DNA from: Clostridium psychrophilum
GTDB lineage: Bacteria > Bacillota > Clostridia > Clostridiales > Clostridiaceae
NCBI RefSeq assembly: GCF_018861705.1
Contig: NZ_JAHLEC010000013.1
Coordinates: 1-57,578, forward strand
DNA: 57,578 nt
Direction of reading: 5' to 3'
Shown here: piece after piece, positions 36,244 to 45,725 of the stretch
Position numbering within the stretch: position 1 is the first letter of the stretch
Layout: the number at the start of each line of letters is the position of its first letter
Program-made: the position numbers and the translations under genes
Notes under the pieces: generated by a model
Database searches by the model: none
Told to the model about the DNA's origin: nothing
Seen by the model: the letters and a program-made list of their open reading frames with translations, nothing else

Positions 36244-37308
36244 TTAAACAAAACATTTAAATGGTAAATCTATGTCTTTTTCAAAACAATCATCAAAACC
36301 ACGAGGATAATGATATTCACGTTTTTCTTTGTCATCAGGATAAATAAATTTACCGCCTACTTGCCATATATATGGAAGGAATTTATATTGTAATCTGTCC
36401 TTTCTCATTTCGAAAAGTACATTTATTTCTTCAGTGTCTGCTTGGAAGTTTGACCATATATCATGATGGAATGGGATTATAACTTTTGTATTTAAAGCTT
36501 CTGCCATTCTAAGTATGTCTGATGAAGTCATTTTATCAGTTATACCTCTAGGATTTTCACCGAAAGAACCTAAAGCAACATCAATTTTATAATCATTTCC
36601 GTGTTTAGCATAATAATTAGAGTAATGTGAATCGCCACTGTGATAAATAGTTCCTCCTGGCGTTTTTATAATGTAATTAACTGCACGCTCATCTATGTTT
36701 CCAGGCATTTTGCCTGCTAAAGTAACACCCTTCGGAACTGTAATTAAGGCAGTACGGTCAAATGATTCAAGAGCAATGATCTCTGTATCTTTAATCTTAA
36801 CAACATCTCCAGGTTTTACTACAATACAACGCTCTGAAGGTACTCCCCAGCTAATCCAAAGATCAACACAAGTTTTAGGACCAATAAAAGGTACAGATGC
36901 ATCACAATTTTTCATAACTGCGGTTGCAACATTTATATCAATGTGATCATTATGATCGTGGGTTGCGACTACTGCATCAATTTCTTTAATTGCAAATGGA
37001 TCTAAAACGAAAGGAGCGACTCTAAGGTTCGGTTGCAACTTCTTACCACCACACATTCTTGCCATCTGATGCTCTGGTTTTATCAAAGGGTTTTTCATGG
37101 TTTTTTTACCTGTGCCACACCATAAATCAATACAAATATTTGCATTGCCTTCTGATTTTACCCAAAGACCTGTACAACCAAGCCACCACATTGCAAAGCT
37201 ACCAGGATGGACTACTTCTCTTTCTATTTCTTCATTAAGCCACGTTCCCCATTGAGGGAAAGTGTTTAGTATCCAGGATTCTCTTGTTATATCATCTATT
37301 TTACTCAT
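36244..37308 (-). CDS. ulaG: L-ascorbate-6-phosphate lactonase
   Basis: 354 aa, exactly the length of the E. coli enzyme, with closely matching segments throughout as I remember that sequence ([36 protein letters not shown]). It is a metallo-beta-lactamase fold hydrolase with the metal motif THDHNDHID (about residue 135) and [19 protein letters not shown]. It opens ascorbate-6-phosphate to 3-keto-L-gulonate-6-phosphate. It is the last gene of the leftward operon, 28 bases after ulaB. Its presence identifies the sugar of this locus as ascorbate. Confidence 0.95.
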   Translation of the reverse strand: MSKIDDITRESWILNTFPQWGTWLNEEIEREVVHPGSFAMWWLGCTGLWVKSEGNANICIDLWCGTGKKTMKNPLIKPEHQMARMCGGKKLQPNLRVAPFVLDPFAIKEIDAVVATHDHNDHIDINVATAVMKNCDASVPFIGPKTCVDLWISWGVPSERCIVVKPGDVVKIKDTEIIALESFDRTALITVPKGVTLAGKMPGNIDERAVNYIIKTPGGTIYHSGDSHYSNYYAKHGNDYKIDVALGSFGENPRGITDKMTSSDILRMAEALNTKVIIPFHHDIWSNFQADTEEINVLFEMRKDRLQYKFLPYIWQVGGKFIYPDDKEKREYHYPRGFDDCFEKDIDLPFKCFV

Positions 37309-37336
37309 ATTATACTCACCTTTCTTTCAATTATTA

Positions 37337-37630
37337 TTATTTTTTTTCGCCTAAATTTAAAGCTTCTCTAATTTTACTTTCTATTTCTACTTCAGATAAA
37401 AGATTTCTAAGTCCTATAATTTTAGTTTTAGAACGGGTATTTGTAAAATTTGATACTAAGGATTCCGATACGAAAACCATGTCAAATGAATTTATAACAG
37501 ATTTTGCTTCACCAACACTAAGATGATCAACATCTACATCAATTTTTAGTCTTTTAAAAACTTTAATAATCTTCATTTTAATCATTTGGCTTGATCCCAT
37601 TCCATTTCCACAAGCAGCTAATACTTTCAT
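37337..37630 (-). CDS. ulaB: Ascorbate PTS component IIB
   Basis: 97-aa phosphocarrier. The N-terminal MKVLAACGNGMGSSQMIKMKI places the phosphorylated cysteine at residue 7, typical of the lactose/ascorbate IIB type. It passes phosphate from UlaC to ascorbate in the UlaA channel. RBS AAGGAG. It lies between ulaA and ulaG. Confidence 0.93.
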   Translation of the reverse strand: MKVLAACGNGMGSSQMIKMKIIKVFKRLKIDVDVDHLSVGEAKSVINSFDMVFVSESLVSNFTNTRSKTKIIGLRNLLSEVEIESKIREALNLGEKK

Positions 37631-37741
37631 ATAAATCTCTCCTTTTAGAATATATTATTTACATTTGATCATAAATAACAGCATTTTTAATAATGAGTTA
37701 TCTGTGAGTAATTGAATATAAATTGCCATATTTATTGTTTT

Positions 37742-39223
37742 TTAATTATCTAAATCTTCTTCTGGCTTTGCAAAATAAGTTGCTTTATTTTTACGATATT
37801 GTATTTGAGGAATAGCAAGCATTGCTACAATTAGAGCAAATACACCAAATATTTTAAAGATGTTTGCAAAAACTCCAAATGCAGGCCAAATAGTATCCCA
37901 ATCAATGCTACCATGCCATCCACCAGTAAGAGGGCTTTGTACTCCTGCACCGAAGAACCATATTGCAAAAGCGCCACCTAGTACCTGAAGAATACCACAA
38001 CATATTGGTATTATTGTAGCTGCACGTACACCACCACGTTTATTAGCAAATACTGCAAGCGTTGCATTATCAAAGAAGACTGGTACGAAACCTGTGATAA
38101 TCATAATAGGGGAATGGAATACGAGTAAACCTGCAATTGCTATAAATTGACCAAGTGCTCCAAAGATAAAACCATATACAACTGCATTTTTTGCACCATA
38201 ACCATAAGTAGCTGCACAATCAACAGCAGGAGTTAATCCTGGTATAAATTTATCAGAGATACCTTGGAAAGCGGTTGTAAGTTCTGCAACAAACATTCTA
38301 ACACCACTCATTAATATGAATAAGTAAACTGAAAAAGTTAGTGACCGATTAATGATATAAGCAGGGAAAGATAATGTTTTGGGAAAATTGCCACTAGGAA
38401 CCAGCACCCCATTTATTATTGGATTTTCTAGTCCCCTCATGTACGGTTCACCAAGAATAAACATAATGATACCAAAGAAAACTAACATTAAAGTCCCAGC
38501 AGTAACAACGTTATCATTAAATATTGAAAGTGACTTAGGTAATTTTATGTTATCTAGATTTTTATCTTTATTACCTAGCTTCCCAGCAATTTTATCTGTT
38601 AGCCAAACTGCGCCCATTTGCTGATGACCAATAGCAAAACCAGCATTGTCTGTAAGGTTGTTACACGCTTCAACTGTTAAGTTTGAGAAGACAGCCTGAT
38701 ATGTACCAACAAGGATACCAACTATAATAGCTCCAGTTGCATTAGCATAAGCTGGTAATGCAAAGAACACAATAAAGGTAGCAGTTGTTGCCTGCTGAAG
38801 CATGATATGACCTGTAAGAAAAAGAGTCCTTATTTTCGTTATTTTACCGAAGGCAACCAATACTAAGTTCCATAAAAATGCGAACATAAGTGCAATCATA
38901 ACCATTGAGGCTAATGAACCTAAGCTTTTATTTGCAGCCGCTAGTCCAAAATATGGATCGATAACTGCAGCACTCATGTGGAAACGATCATTTAATCCTG
39001 CGAGAATAGGCCTGAATGTAGTAACAAGACCCCCTGCACCTATATTCCAAATCATGATTCCAATGATACATTTCATTGTTCCTGCAAAAGTTTCGTGTAA
39101 TGGTCTTCTTAAAAACAAATAACAAATCAATACGATTAAACTAATAAAAAATTCTGGTCTTACGAGAATATTGTCTGAAAATGTTTTAAACAATCCACTA
39201 TTCGCAATACTATTAATATCCAC
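37742..39223 (-). CDS. ulaA: Ascorbate PTS permease component IIC
   Basis: 493-aa polytopic membrane protein of the SgaT/UlaA family. It carries conserved stretches such as GIMIWNIGAGGLVTTFRPI, AYANATGAIIVGILVGTYQAVFSNLT and FIPGLTPAVDCAATYGYG. It imports and phosphorylates L-ascorbate together with UlaB and UlaC. Translation starts at GTG with AGGGGG 8 bases upstream. The 111-base gap to ulaB has no terminator. Confidence 0.95.
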   Translation of the reverse strand: MDINSIANSGLFKTFSDNILVRPEFFISLIVLICYLFLRRPLHETFAGTMKCIIGIMIWNIGAGGLVTTFRPILAGLNDRFHMSAAVIDPYFGLAAANKSLGSLASMVMIALMFAFLWNLVLVAFGKITKIRTLFLTGHIMLQQATTATFIVFFALPAYANATGAIIVGILVGTYQAVFSNLTVEACNNLTDNAGFAIGHQQMGAVWLTDKIAGKLGNKDKNLDNIKLPKSLSIFNDNVVTAGTLMLVFFGIIMFILGEPYMRGLENPIINGVLVPSGNFPKTLSFPAYIINRSLTFSVYLFILMSGVRMFVAELTTAFQGISDKFIPGLTPAVDCAATYGYGAKNAVVYGFIFGALGQFIAIAGLLVFHSPIMIITGFVPVFFDNATLAVFANKRGGVRAATIIPICCGILQVLGGAFAIWFFGAGVQSPLTGGWHGSIDWDTIWPAFGVFANIFKIFGVFALIVAMLAIPQIQYRKNKATYFAKPEEDLDN

Positions 39224-39250
39224 TAAATTGACCCCCTAATAATTTAATTG

Positions 39251-39727
39251 TTATTCTACATGAGACTTATTTAATTCTCTTGCCAATTCTTCTGGGTCGG
39301 TACAATTACGTATAAAGTTCATATTTTCTTCTTCTGATAGATAATCACTTAACTTTGAAAGCAAACCAAGATGATCAGTATCGTTTACAGCAGCGAGCGT
39401 TATAACGATGTCTACTGGATCATTCTCGCAATTAAAGTGCACAGGTTTTGATAAAGTAAGTAAGCTGATACCAGTCTTTAAAACGCTTACATCTGGTCTA
39501 GAATGCGATAATGCAAGTCCGGGTATTATTACAATGTATGGACCATATTCTTCAACAGTTTTGATTGTTAAATCAATATAACCCTCAGTAATGTAGTTTG
39601 AGTTAACTAATAATTGACCTGAAAGCCTCATAGCTTCAACCCAATCTTTAGCTGTAGCTTTTAATTTAATGTTTTCCGTAAGAATAATATCATTATTATT
39701 ATTATTATTATTATTAATAATATTCAC
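39251..39727 (-). CDS. ulaC: Ascorbate PTS component IIA
   Basis: 158-aa phosphoryl carrier of the mannitol/fructose IIA fold. The phosphorylated histidine is H75 in IIPGLALSHSRPDV. The N-terminus is unusual: a run of eight Asn encoded by (AAT)8 precedes the domain. The start called is GTG at 39727, but it lies only one base after AAAGGA. A non-standard start inside the AAT run, or another start, cannot be excluded. First gene of the ulaC-ulaA-ulaB-ulaG operon. Confidence 0.88.
   Translation of the reverse strand: MNIINNNNNNNNDIILTENIKLKATAKDWVEAMRLSGQLLVNSNYITEGYIDLTIKTVEEYGPYIVIIPGLALSHSRPDVSVLKTGISLLTLSKPVHFNCENDPVDIVITLAAVNDTDHLGLLSKLSDYLSEEENMNFIRNCTDPEELARELNKSHVE
39692..39715. repeat. 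Trinucleotide repeat (AAT)8 in ulaC
   Basis: Eight uninterrupted AAT codons (minus strand) at codons 5-12 of ulaC give a poly-Asn tract. Unit-length changes would keep the frame but could alter spacing near the ribosome binding site. Confidence 0.9.
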
Positions 39728-39767
39728 GTCCTTTATAAATTCAATTTTGAATAATCTTTATATTCTT

Positions 39768-39796
39768 ATAATAACGATATCTTTTTATAATGTCAA
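39768..39796 (-). promoter_or_regulatory. Promoter of ulaCABG
   Basis: On the minus strand TTGACA (39791-39796) and TATTAT (39768-39773) are 17 bases apart. The -35 box overlaps the downstream end of the 34-bp conserved element. Confidence 0.75.
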
Positions 39797-39825
39797 CATA
39801 TGATTAGATGTTGCACATGTGTTCA
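39792..39825 (-). promoter_or_regulatory. Conserved 34-bp operator-like element, ulaC side
   Basis: On the minus strand TGAACACATGTGCAACAT, six bases, then ATATGTTGAC. The same 18 + 10 bases recur at 40971-41004 before ulaE. It contains CAACAT/ATGTTG arms and ends at the -35 box. It is a probable SorC-family regulator site. Confidence 0.8.
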
Positions 39826-39826
39826 C

Positions 39827-40810
39827 CTATAAATGTTTTTCATCATCTAATTCCAATATTTTTAACGCTGCAGTATCATCTATTATTAGTGTTTTTATAT
39901 ATTTACCTCTTATCGCCCCAAGTATAGCTTTTGATTTTTCTTTAGAACCTGCAACACATATAACATCTGGTGCCTTTTGAAAATCATTTAGATCTATTCC
40001 TATAATAGTGTTGTCTAATTCAGATTCAACTTGCTTACCATTTATATCATAATAATGCCCTCCTATATGACCAACAGCACCACTTGCTTGAAGAGCATAT
40101 TGCATATAGCTGTCTATATATTTACTCCATGCTGTATTTGAAATAGTTGAATCTATAGAACCTACACTTGTTAGAATGATAGTAGCTCTCTTAGCAAGAG
40201 ACAAGGTATCTGATATATAAGGGTCTCGTATAAGTTTATCTTTCATATCTTTATCCTCTACAAAAAGGGGTGCTAATAAATAGTGATACTTTCCACCATA
40301 GATTTTAGCAAATTGTTTTACAAGATCTATTCCGTCTATCTCTGGATTATCTTTTAATGCAGCTCCCATTATCTGTACTACAGTAAGGGGAATATTTTTA
40401 TTGGATTTAAGACTTTGAACAGTGTTATATATAGTGTTTCCCCAGGAGATACCTAGTATGGTATTTTTATTTAATTTAGCATCAATATAATAAGCTGCAA
40501 TTTCACCAAGTTTAATTAGCATTAATTCATAAGAAACTCCTTTTGTATTAATAATTCTTACATGCTTTAGTTTGAACCTTTTTATAAATTCATCTTCAAT
40601 GTCCATTAATCTTTCCCAAGGTTCTTTTATAATTATTTCTACTATTTTTTTGTCTCTTGCCTCTTTCAATAATCTCGAAATTTTAGATCGAGAAGTGAAT
40701 AAACGTTCAGCAATTTGTGATTGAGTCATATCATGTTCATAATAAAGGCTCGATACACTAGCTAAAAGGCTGTTTTTTTCATTTTCATTCATATTATCAA
40801 AGTCATTCAT
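39827..40810 (-). CDS. SorC-family transcriptional regulator of the ascorbate locus
   Basis: 327 aa. The N-terminal helix-turn-helix is MTQSQIAERLFTSRSKISRLLKEARD (about residues 29-54). A large sugar-phosphate-binding domain follows (LGISWGNTIYNTVQSLK, VVQIMGAALKDN, VGHIGGHYYDINGK). SorC proteins sense phosphorylated sugars. Its place between the two ula arms suggests it controls both. E. coli uses a DeoR-type repressor, UlaR, instead, so the regulator has been replaced in this lineage. RBS AAGGAG. Confidence 0.88.
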   Translation of the reverse strand: MNDFDNMNENEKNSLLASVSSLYYEHDMTQSQIAERLFTSRSKISRLLKEARDKKIVEIIIKEPWERLMDIEDEFIKRFKLKHVRIINTKGVSYELMLIKLGEIAAYYIDAKLNKNTILGISWGNTIYNTVQSLKSNKNIPLTVVQIMGAALKDNPEIDGIDLVKQFAKIYGGKYHYLLAPLFVEDKDMKDKLIRDPYISDTLSLAKRATIILTSVGSIDSTISNTAWSKYIDSYMQYALQASGAVGHIGGHYYDINGKQVESELDNTIIGIDLNDFQKAPDVICVAGSKEKSKAILGAIRGKYIKTLIIDDTAALKILELDDEKHL

Positions 40811-40866
40811 AGTTTAAACTCCTTTTATACTTATTTAAGTTCCAATAAAAATTGAAATTTCATATT

Positions 40867-40895
40867 TTTGTTCAAATGTTACTTTAGTGAACAAA
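40867..40895. promoter_or_regulatory. Inverted repeat upstream of the SorC-family gene
   Basis: TTTGTTCA and TGAACAAA are separated by 13 bases, 57 bases before the regulator gene. The TGAACA half matches the start of the two 34-bp elements, so it may be an autoregulatory site. Confidence 0.55.
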
Positions 40896-40970
40896 TGATT
40901 ATATTGTAATTATAATACATCAATTTAGAAAACACAACAATCTTTGGTTTATAAAGATTAACAGTCTTTC

Positions 40971-41004
40971 TGAACACATGTGCAACATTTGAGAATATGT
41001 TGAC
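40971..41004 (+). promoter_or_regulatory. Conserved 34-bp operator-like element, ulaE side
   Basis: TGAACACATGTGCAACAT, six bases, ATATGTTGAC: identical to the ulaC-side element outside the six central bases. It abuts the -35 box of the ulaE promoter. Confidence 0.8.
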
Positions 41005-41028
41005 CAAGAAAAAGTTAGATGATATATT
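41000..41028 (+). promoter_or_regulatory. Promoter of ulaE-ulaF-propeller operon
   Basis: TTGACC (41000-41005) and TATATT (41023-41028) have 17-base spacing, about 115 bases before ulaE. The geometry relative to the 34-bp element is the same as at ulaC. Confidence 0.7.
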
Positions 41029-41144
41029 TAATTAAACGATTAAACAGAACAAAGTTTTAAAATTATATCCTAATTTAAATTTTGTTATTTTTTACAAGTA
41101 AGTGATATAAGGACTAATATTAACTGAAAGGGGTGGAAATTAAT

Positions 41145-42023
41145 ATGTATGATTTAGATAGAGTTCCTATTGGTATTTATGAAAAAGCTTTACCTTCTAG
41201 TTTTTCCTGGGAAGAAAAGTTAACATCAGCAAGAGAAGCTGGTTTTGACTATTTGGAAATTTCAATAGATGAAACAGATGAAAGGTTATCCAGACTTGAA
41301 TGGTCAAAGGAACAAAGAGAAAAATTAAAAAAACTTATTAGCACTACTGGGGTTATGATTCCAAGTATGTGCTTAAGTGGTCATAGAAGATTTCCTTTTG
41401 GAAGTAAAGATGAAAATACTCGTAGTAAAGCCTTGGATATTATGAAAAAGGCAATTGAATTATCCGTAGATTTAGGGATACGAACAATTCAATTAGCAGC
41501 CTACGATGTATATTATGAGGAAGAGGATGCAACTACAAAAGCTTTCTTTATAGAAGGAATGGGAAAATCTATAGCAATGGCAAGTAAAGCAGGTGTAATG
41601 CTTGCACTTGAAATAATGGATACCAAATTTATAAGTACTATATTAAGGGCAATGCCATATATAACTAAATTTAATTCACCTTGGTTTAAAATATACCCTG
41701 ATATAGGTAATTTGAGTGCATGGGGTAGTGATGTTGAAGCGGAACTAGAGCTTGGACTTCCACATACTGTTGCCATTCATGTAAAAGAAACAAAACCAGG
41801 AGTATTTAAGGAAGTTCCTTTTGGTGAGGGAATTGTAAAATTTGCTTTAATTTTTAAAAAATTAAAAGAACTAAATTATGAAGGTCCTTTTTTAATAGAA
41901 ATGTGGGCTGATAATAGCAAGGTTACTACAAAAGAAGATGCCGTGCAAGATATTTACAATGCAAGAATATTTGTTCAAGAAAAAATGATTGAAGGTGGGA
42001 TGCTAAATGCTAAAAGAGCTTAA
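41145..42023 (+). CDS. ulaE: L-ribulose/L-xylulose-5-phosphate 3-epimerase
   Basis: 292-aa TIM-barrel epimerase. It shows [68 protein letters not shown] and [18 protein letters not shown], all UlaE hallmarks. It converts L-xylulose-5-phosphate to L-ribulose-5-phosphate. The ATG at 41145 has AAAGGGG at suitable distance; a GTG four codons earlier overlaps this box. It overlaps ulaF by 17 bases. Confidence 0.94.
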   Translation: MYDLDRVPIGIYEKALPSSFSWEEKLTSAREAGFDYLEISIDETDERLSRLEWSKEQREKLKKLISTTGVMIPSMCLSGHRRFPFGSKDENTRSKALDIMKKAIELSVDLGIRTIQLAAYDVYYEEEDATTKAFFIEGMGKSIAMASKAGVMLALEIMDTKFISTILRAMPYITKFNSPWFKIYPDIGNLSAWGSDVEAELELGLPHTVAIHVKETKPGVFKEVPFGEGIVKFALIFKKLKELNYEGPFLIEMWADNSKVTTKEDAVQDIYNARIFVQEKMIEGGMLNAKRA

Positions 42024-42696
42024 ACAAAAGGTATTAGAAGCTAATCTGCAGCTTCCAAAAAAAGGTTTAGTAACATTTACTTGGGGAAATGTAAGTGCCA
42101 TTGATAGAGAAAAAGGATTAATTGTAATAAAACCAAGTGGAGTTTCCTACGAAGAAATGAAATTAGAAGATATGGTAGTGCTTGATTTAGATGGCAAAAT
42201 AGTAGAGGGTAAATTAAACCCTTCTTCAGATACCGATACACACATATTGCTCTATAAAAAATTTAAAGAAATTGGAGGTATTGTTCATACCCACTCAAGT
42301 TGGGCTACAAGCTGGGCACAAGCCGGGATGGAAATACCTTGTTTTGGAACAACGCATGCAGATTATTTTTATGGAAGCATACCCTGTACTAGGAAAATGT
42401 CTCAAGAAGAAATTAAAGGAAGATATGAATATGAAACTGGTAAGGTAATTGTGGAGACATTTAAAGAAATTAATCCTGAATTTGTGCCCGGTGTATTAGT
42501 AAATAATCATGGTCCTTTTGCTTGGGGAAAAGATGCAATGAATGCAGTTCATAATGCTGTTGTAATGGAAGAAGTTGCAAAAATGGCTTATAGGAGTATT
42601 CAATTAAATAAGGAACTAGGCTCTATTGATAATAATCTTCTGGACAAGCATTTTTTAAGAAAACATGGTGAAAATGCTTACTATGGTCAAAAATAA
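42007..42696 (+). CDS. ulaF: L-ribulose-5-phosphate 4-epimerase
   Basis: 229-aa class II aldolase-fold epimerase that gives D-xylulose-5-phosphate for the pentose phosphate pathway. Zinc-binding histidines lie in [15 protein letters not shown] and [19 protein letters not shown] carries a catalytic Asp/Tyr region. AraD in arabinose pathways is a close relative, but the pairing with ulaE and ulaG fixes the role. It has its own RBS (GGTGGGA) inside ulaE. Confidence 0.94.
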   Translation: MLKELKQKVLEANLQLPKKGLVTFTWGNVSAIDREKGLIVIKPSGVSYEEMKLEDMVVLDLDGKIVEGKLNPSSDTDTHILLYKKFKEIGGIVHTHSSWATSWAQAGMEIPCFGTTHADYFYGSIPCTRKMSQEEIKGRYEYETGKVIVETFKEINPEFVPGVLVNNHGPFAWGKDAMNAVHNAVVMEEVAKMAYRSIQLNKELGSIDNNLLDKHFLRKHGENAYYGQK

Positions 42697-42750
42697 AATA
42701 ATAAGTGATCGGTATTTTGGATGCTGTATAGCTTAGATGAGGTGTAAAAT

Positions 42751-43800
42751 ATGAAGATTAATAAAAAGGTTATTGCAAATTTAACAAAATGTTATTCGAT
42801 AGCTCCTTTAAAATATAAGGGTGCAAACTGTTTTTTAGTAGCAGCTGAAAAAGTTGACCGTTGTATACTTTTTGATTCAGATGGAAATGAACTTGAAACA
42901 GTGTGGAATGAACCTGGCGGTGTTATGAGTATGGTTCAGGTACCTGGAACAAATGGACAGTTTTTGGCAACCCATAAGTTTTACTCACCGAATGATTCCA
43001 AAGAAGCGAAAATTGTAATAGCAACACCTGACACAGAAGGCAAATGGAGTATTAGAACTTTAGTAAATCTTCCACATGTTCACAGATTCGACTTGATTAA
43101 GCGAAACGGCAACACATACCTAATAGCATGTACCTTAAAATCAGGTCATGAATATAAAGACGACTGGTCAAACCCTGGAAAGGTATATGCAGCTAAGCTT
43201 CCAAATGATTTAAGCAATTTTAATGAAAAATCTCAACTTCATCTAAATGTAATAAAGGATGGGATGCTAAAAAATCACGGATATTATAAAGTATTGGAAG
43301 CGGGAGTAGAGACTGCTGTAATTTCTTCCGAAAATGGAGTTTTTCAGTTTACACCTCCAGAGGCAGAAGAATCAGAATGGGAAATTAAGCAGCTACTAAA
43401 TACCCCTTCAAGTGATGCAGTACTAGTGGATATTGATAGTGACGGGGAAATGGAATTAGCTGTACTTTCACCTTTTCATGGCGATACTGTAACAATATAT
43501 AAGAGGATAGAAGGAATTTACAAAGAAATGTATGTACATCCTGAACCTGCAGAATTTACCCATGCCATTTATGGAGGCAATTTGTGTGGAAAACCTTCTG
43601 TTGTAGTTGGACATAGACAGGGTAAAAAATCTCTGTTTGCACTTACGTATGATGCTGAAAAAGGAAAGATACAATGCGAAAATATTGATACAGGATGTGG
43701 CCCAGCAAATGTATATCATTATATAAAAGATTATAAAGATATTATTATAGCTACAAACCGTGAAATTGGCGAAGTGGCTATGTACACGATTGAACCTTAA
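42751..43800 (+). CDS. Beta-propeller protein of unknown function in the ascorbate operon
   Basis: 349 aa without signal peptide or membrane segment, so probably cytosolic. Repeating 40-50 residue units, each ending in a short strand-turn-strand, suggest a propeller. The motif VDIDSDGEMELAVLSPFHGDTVTIY (about residue 230) is an FG-GAP/VCBS-like calcium loop. Segments such as LVNLPHVHRFDLIK and LIACTLKSGHEYKDDWSNPGKVYAAKLP recall the propeller domain of aldos-2-ulose dehydratase-type proteins; this is a memory-based resemblance and weak. It lies 54 bases after ulaF with a GAGGTG box and no terminator between, so it should belong to the operon. UlaD, the expected third enzyme, is missing. Confidence 0.6.
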   Translation: MKINKKVIANLTKCYSIAPLKYKGANCFLVAAEKVDRCILFDSDGNELETVWNEPGGVMSMVQVPGTNGQFLATHKFYSPNDSKEAKIVIATPDTEGKWSIRTLVNLPHVHRFDLIKRNGNTYLIACTLKSGHEYKDDWSNPGKVYAAKLPNDLSNFNEKSQLHLNVIKDGMLKNHGYYKVLEAGVETAVISSENGVFQFTPPEAEESEWEIKQLLNTPSSDAVLVDIDSDGEMELAVLSPFHGDTVTIYKRIEGIYKEMYVHPEPAEFTHAIYGGNLCGKPSVVVGHRQGKKSLFALTYDAEKGKIQCENIDTGCGPANVYHYIKDYKDIIIATNREIGEVAMYTIEP

Positions 43801-44189
43801 AAGACATATTTAGTTATGTTCTTAGCTACAAAAGATTCCACATATATGATTGGACAGTCTTTAAATTTAACTGGATGATTATGTATGTGATAAAAAAATA
43901 AAAGTAATAGATGTGCTAGGTTTTAGTGATTTTTTGCAGCTTGATTTATAGAGATGGAATACTATGCTTCAATTATAAAAAGACCATTATAGGTGGCTAC
44001 TTTAAGACAGAACTGAATCTTATATATTCTTCATCACCCCCAATACAATTAAAGCAATGTTTAAACCCCCATTAATGGTATTAGAAGATTCATTAAGGAT
44101 TAGAATGACATATTCAATAATAAATATGTCATAATAAAATATTAATAGTGTATTTTTAACACTATTAATATGTAGAGGAGGACAAGTAA
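43801..44189. other. Intergenic region with two palindromes
   Basis: No gene is visible. It has an 8-bp inverted repeat GACATATT/AATATGTC (44107-44130). A perfect 13-bp repeat (44139-44151 with 44159-44171) lies just before the ribosome binding site of the next gene. Neither is followed by a T-run, so they are more likely operators or mRNA structures than terminators. No clear terminator for the ulaEF operon was seen. Confidence 0.5.
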
Positions 44190-45725
44190 GTGATAGCAAA
44201 ATGGTATAAGTTGCAAAGTGGTACAGACATAAGAGGGATTGCTACTGAAGGTTCTAAAAATGAAGTTAATTTAACACCTAAAGTTGCAAAATTTATCGCT
44301 TATGGATTTGTAAAATGGTTAAGGAATGAAAAAAAAGTAAATTTTAAGGATCTAAAGGTGGCAGTTGGAATAGATTCTAGACTATCTGGACCAGAATTAA
44401 AATCTTCTTTTATTGATGCATTGAGTGATCTAGGTTGTAATGTATACGATTGTGGAATGTGCACAACACCTGCGATGTTTATGACTACTATTTTTCAAAA
44501 TTATGAATGTGATGCTTCTATTATGATTACTGCTAGTCATCTACCCTATTACTATAACGGATTTAAATTTTTTACAAGAGAAGGTGGATGCGAAAAGGAT
44601 GATATAAAAAATATTCTTTCTATAGCATCAGAAGAAAAATCACATTTCTGTATAAAAAAAGGTGAAATTTTTAAAATTAATTTTATTGAAGAGTATTCAA
44701 AAGACCTAGTTCTTACTATTAGAAAGGGGGTTGCATCCTCCCAAAATTATGATAAACCTTTATTAGGTTTTAAGCTTAATGTTGATGCTGGTAACGGAGC
44801 TGGAGGTTTTTTTGCAGATAAAGTTTTAAAGGTTTTAGGAGCGGATATTACAGGTAGTCAATTTACCCAGCCAGATGGAAGATTTCCAAACCATATTCCA
44901 AATCCAGAAGATAAGAAAGCAATGGAATCTATTAGCCAATCAGTATTAACTAATCATGCAGATTTAGGAATAATTTTTGATACAGATGTGGACAGAGCGG
45001 CTATTGTGGATTCAAATGGCATGCAAATAAATAAAAATGCATTAATAGCTTTAGTTTCAGCAATTGTTTTGGAAGAACACCCCAAAACAGTAATAGTAAC
45101 TGATTCGGTAACTTCAACCGGCTTAAGTGAATTCATTAGTAGATTAGGTGGAATCCATCATAGATTCAAAAGAGGATATAGAAATGTTATAGATGAAGCA
45201 ATAAGACTTAATAGTGAGGGAAAAGAATGTTATTTAGCTATTGAAACATCGGGTCATGCCGCGTTAAAAGAGAAGTATTTTCTAGACGATGGCGCATATT
45301 TAATAGCTAAAATACTGATAAAAATGGCCAAGTTAAATTTAAAGGGTAAGAAACTCCAAGACTTAATTAAAGATTTAAAAATACCATGTGAAAGTTTGGA
45401 TTCTAGATTAACAATTAAAAATAACAATTCTAAAAAATATGGTACTTTGGCAATAAAAGGTCTAGAAAAATATGTGAAAAAGATAGATGGTTGGAGTTTA
45501 GTGCCTAATAATTATGAAGGTATTAAAGTACATTGTGACGAACTAAATGGGGATGGATGGTTCTTATTAAGATTATCACTGCATGAACCTGTTTTATCTT
45601 TGAATATGGAATCTGATTCAAATGGTGGAATTAAAACAACAATAGGTAAATTGATGCCTTTTTTTAATAAATATAATGAATTAGATACAAATATCATAAA
45701 AACATTAAAATATAGTTGCTTATAG
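44190..45725 (+). CDS. Phosphomannomutase/phosphoglucomutase family protein
   Basis: 511-aa alpha-D-phosphohexomutase. The phosphoserine loop is ITASHLPYYYNGFKFF (about residue 112), the magnesium loop FDTDVDRAAIVD (about 268) and the sugar-binding loop ETSGHAALKEKYFLDDGAYL (about 353). It interconverts hexose-1- and hexose-6-phosphates for glycogen or envelope sugars. The ASHLP and DTDVDR variants differ from the usual ASHNP and DGDGDR, so substrate preference is uncertain. GTG start with GAGGAGG 8 bases upstream. Confidence 0.88.
   Translation: MIAKWYKLQSGTDIRGIATEGSKNEVNLTPKVAKFIAYGFVKWLRNEKKVNFKDLKVAVGIDSRLSGPELKSSFIDALSDLGCNVYDCGMCTTPAMFMTTIFQNYECDASIMITASHLPYYYNGFKFFTREGGCEKDDIKNILSIASEEKSHFCIKKGEIFKINFIEEYSKDLVLTIRKGVASSQNYDKPLLGFKLNVDAGNGAGGFFADKVLKVLGADITGSQFTQPDGRFPNHIPNPEDKKAMESISQSVLTNHADLGIIFDTDVDRAAIVDSNGMQINKNALIALVSAIVLEEHPKTVIVTDSVTSTGLSEFISRLGGIHHRFKRGYRNVIDEAIRLNSEGKECYLAIETSGHAALKEKYFLDDGAYLIAKILIKMAKLNLKGKKLQDLIKDLKIPCESLDSRLTIKNNNSKKYGTLAIKGLEKYVKKIDGWSLVPNNYEGIKVHCDELNGDGWFLLRLSLHEPVLSLNMESDSNGGIKTTIGKLMPFFNKYNELDTNIIKTLKYSCL

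Noticed and set aside
42751-43800. The propeller protein as UlaD itself
   Set aside because: UlaD is a ~215-aa TIM-barrel decarboxylase; this sequence shows propeller-type repeats and none of the UlaD motifs.
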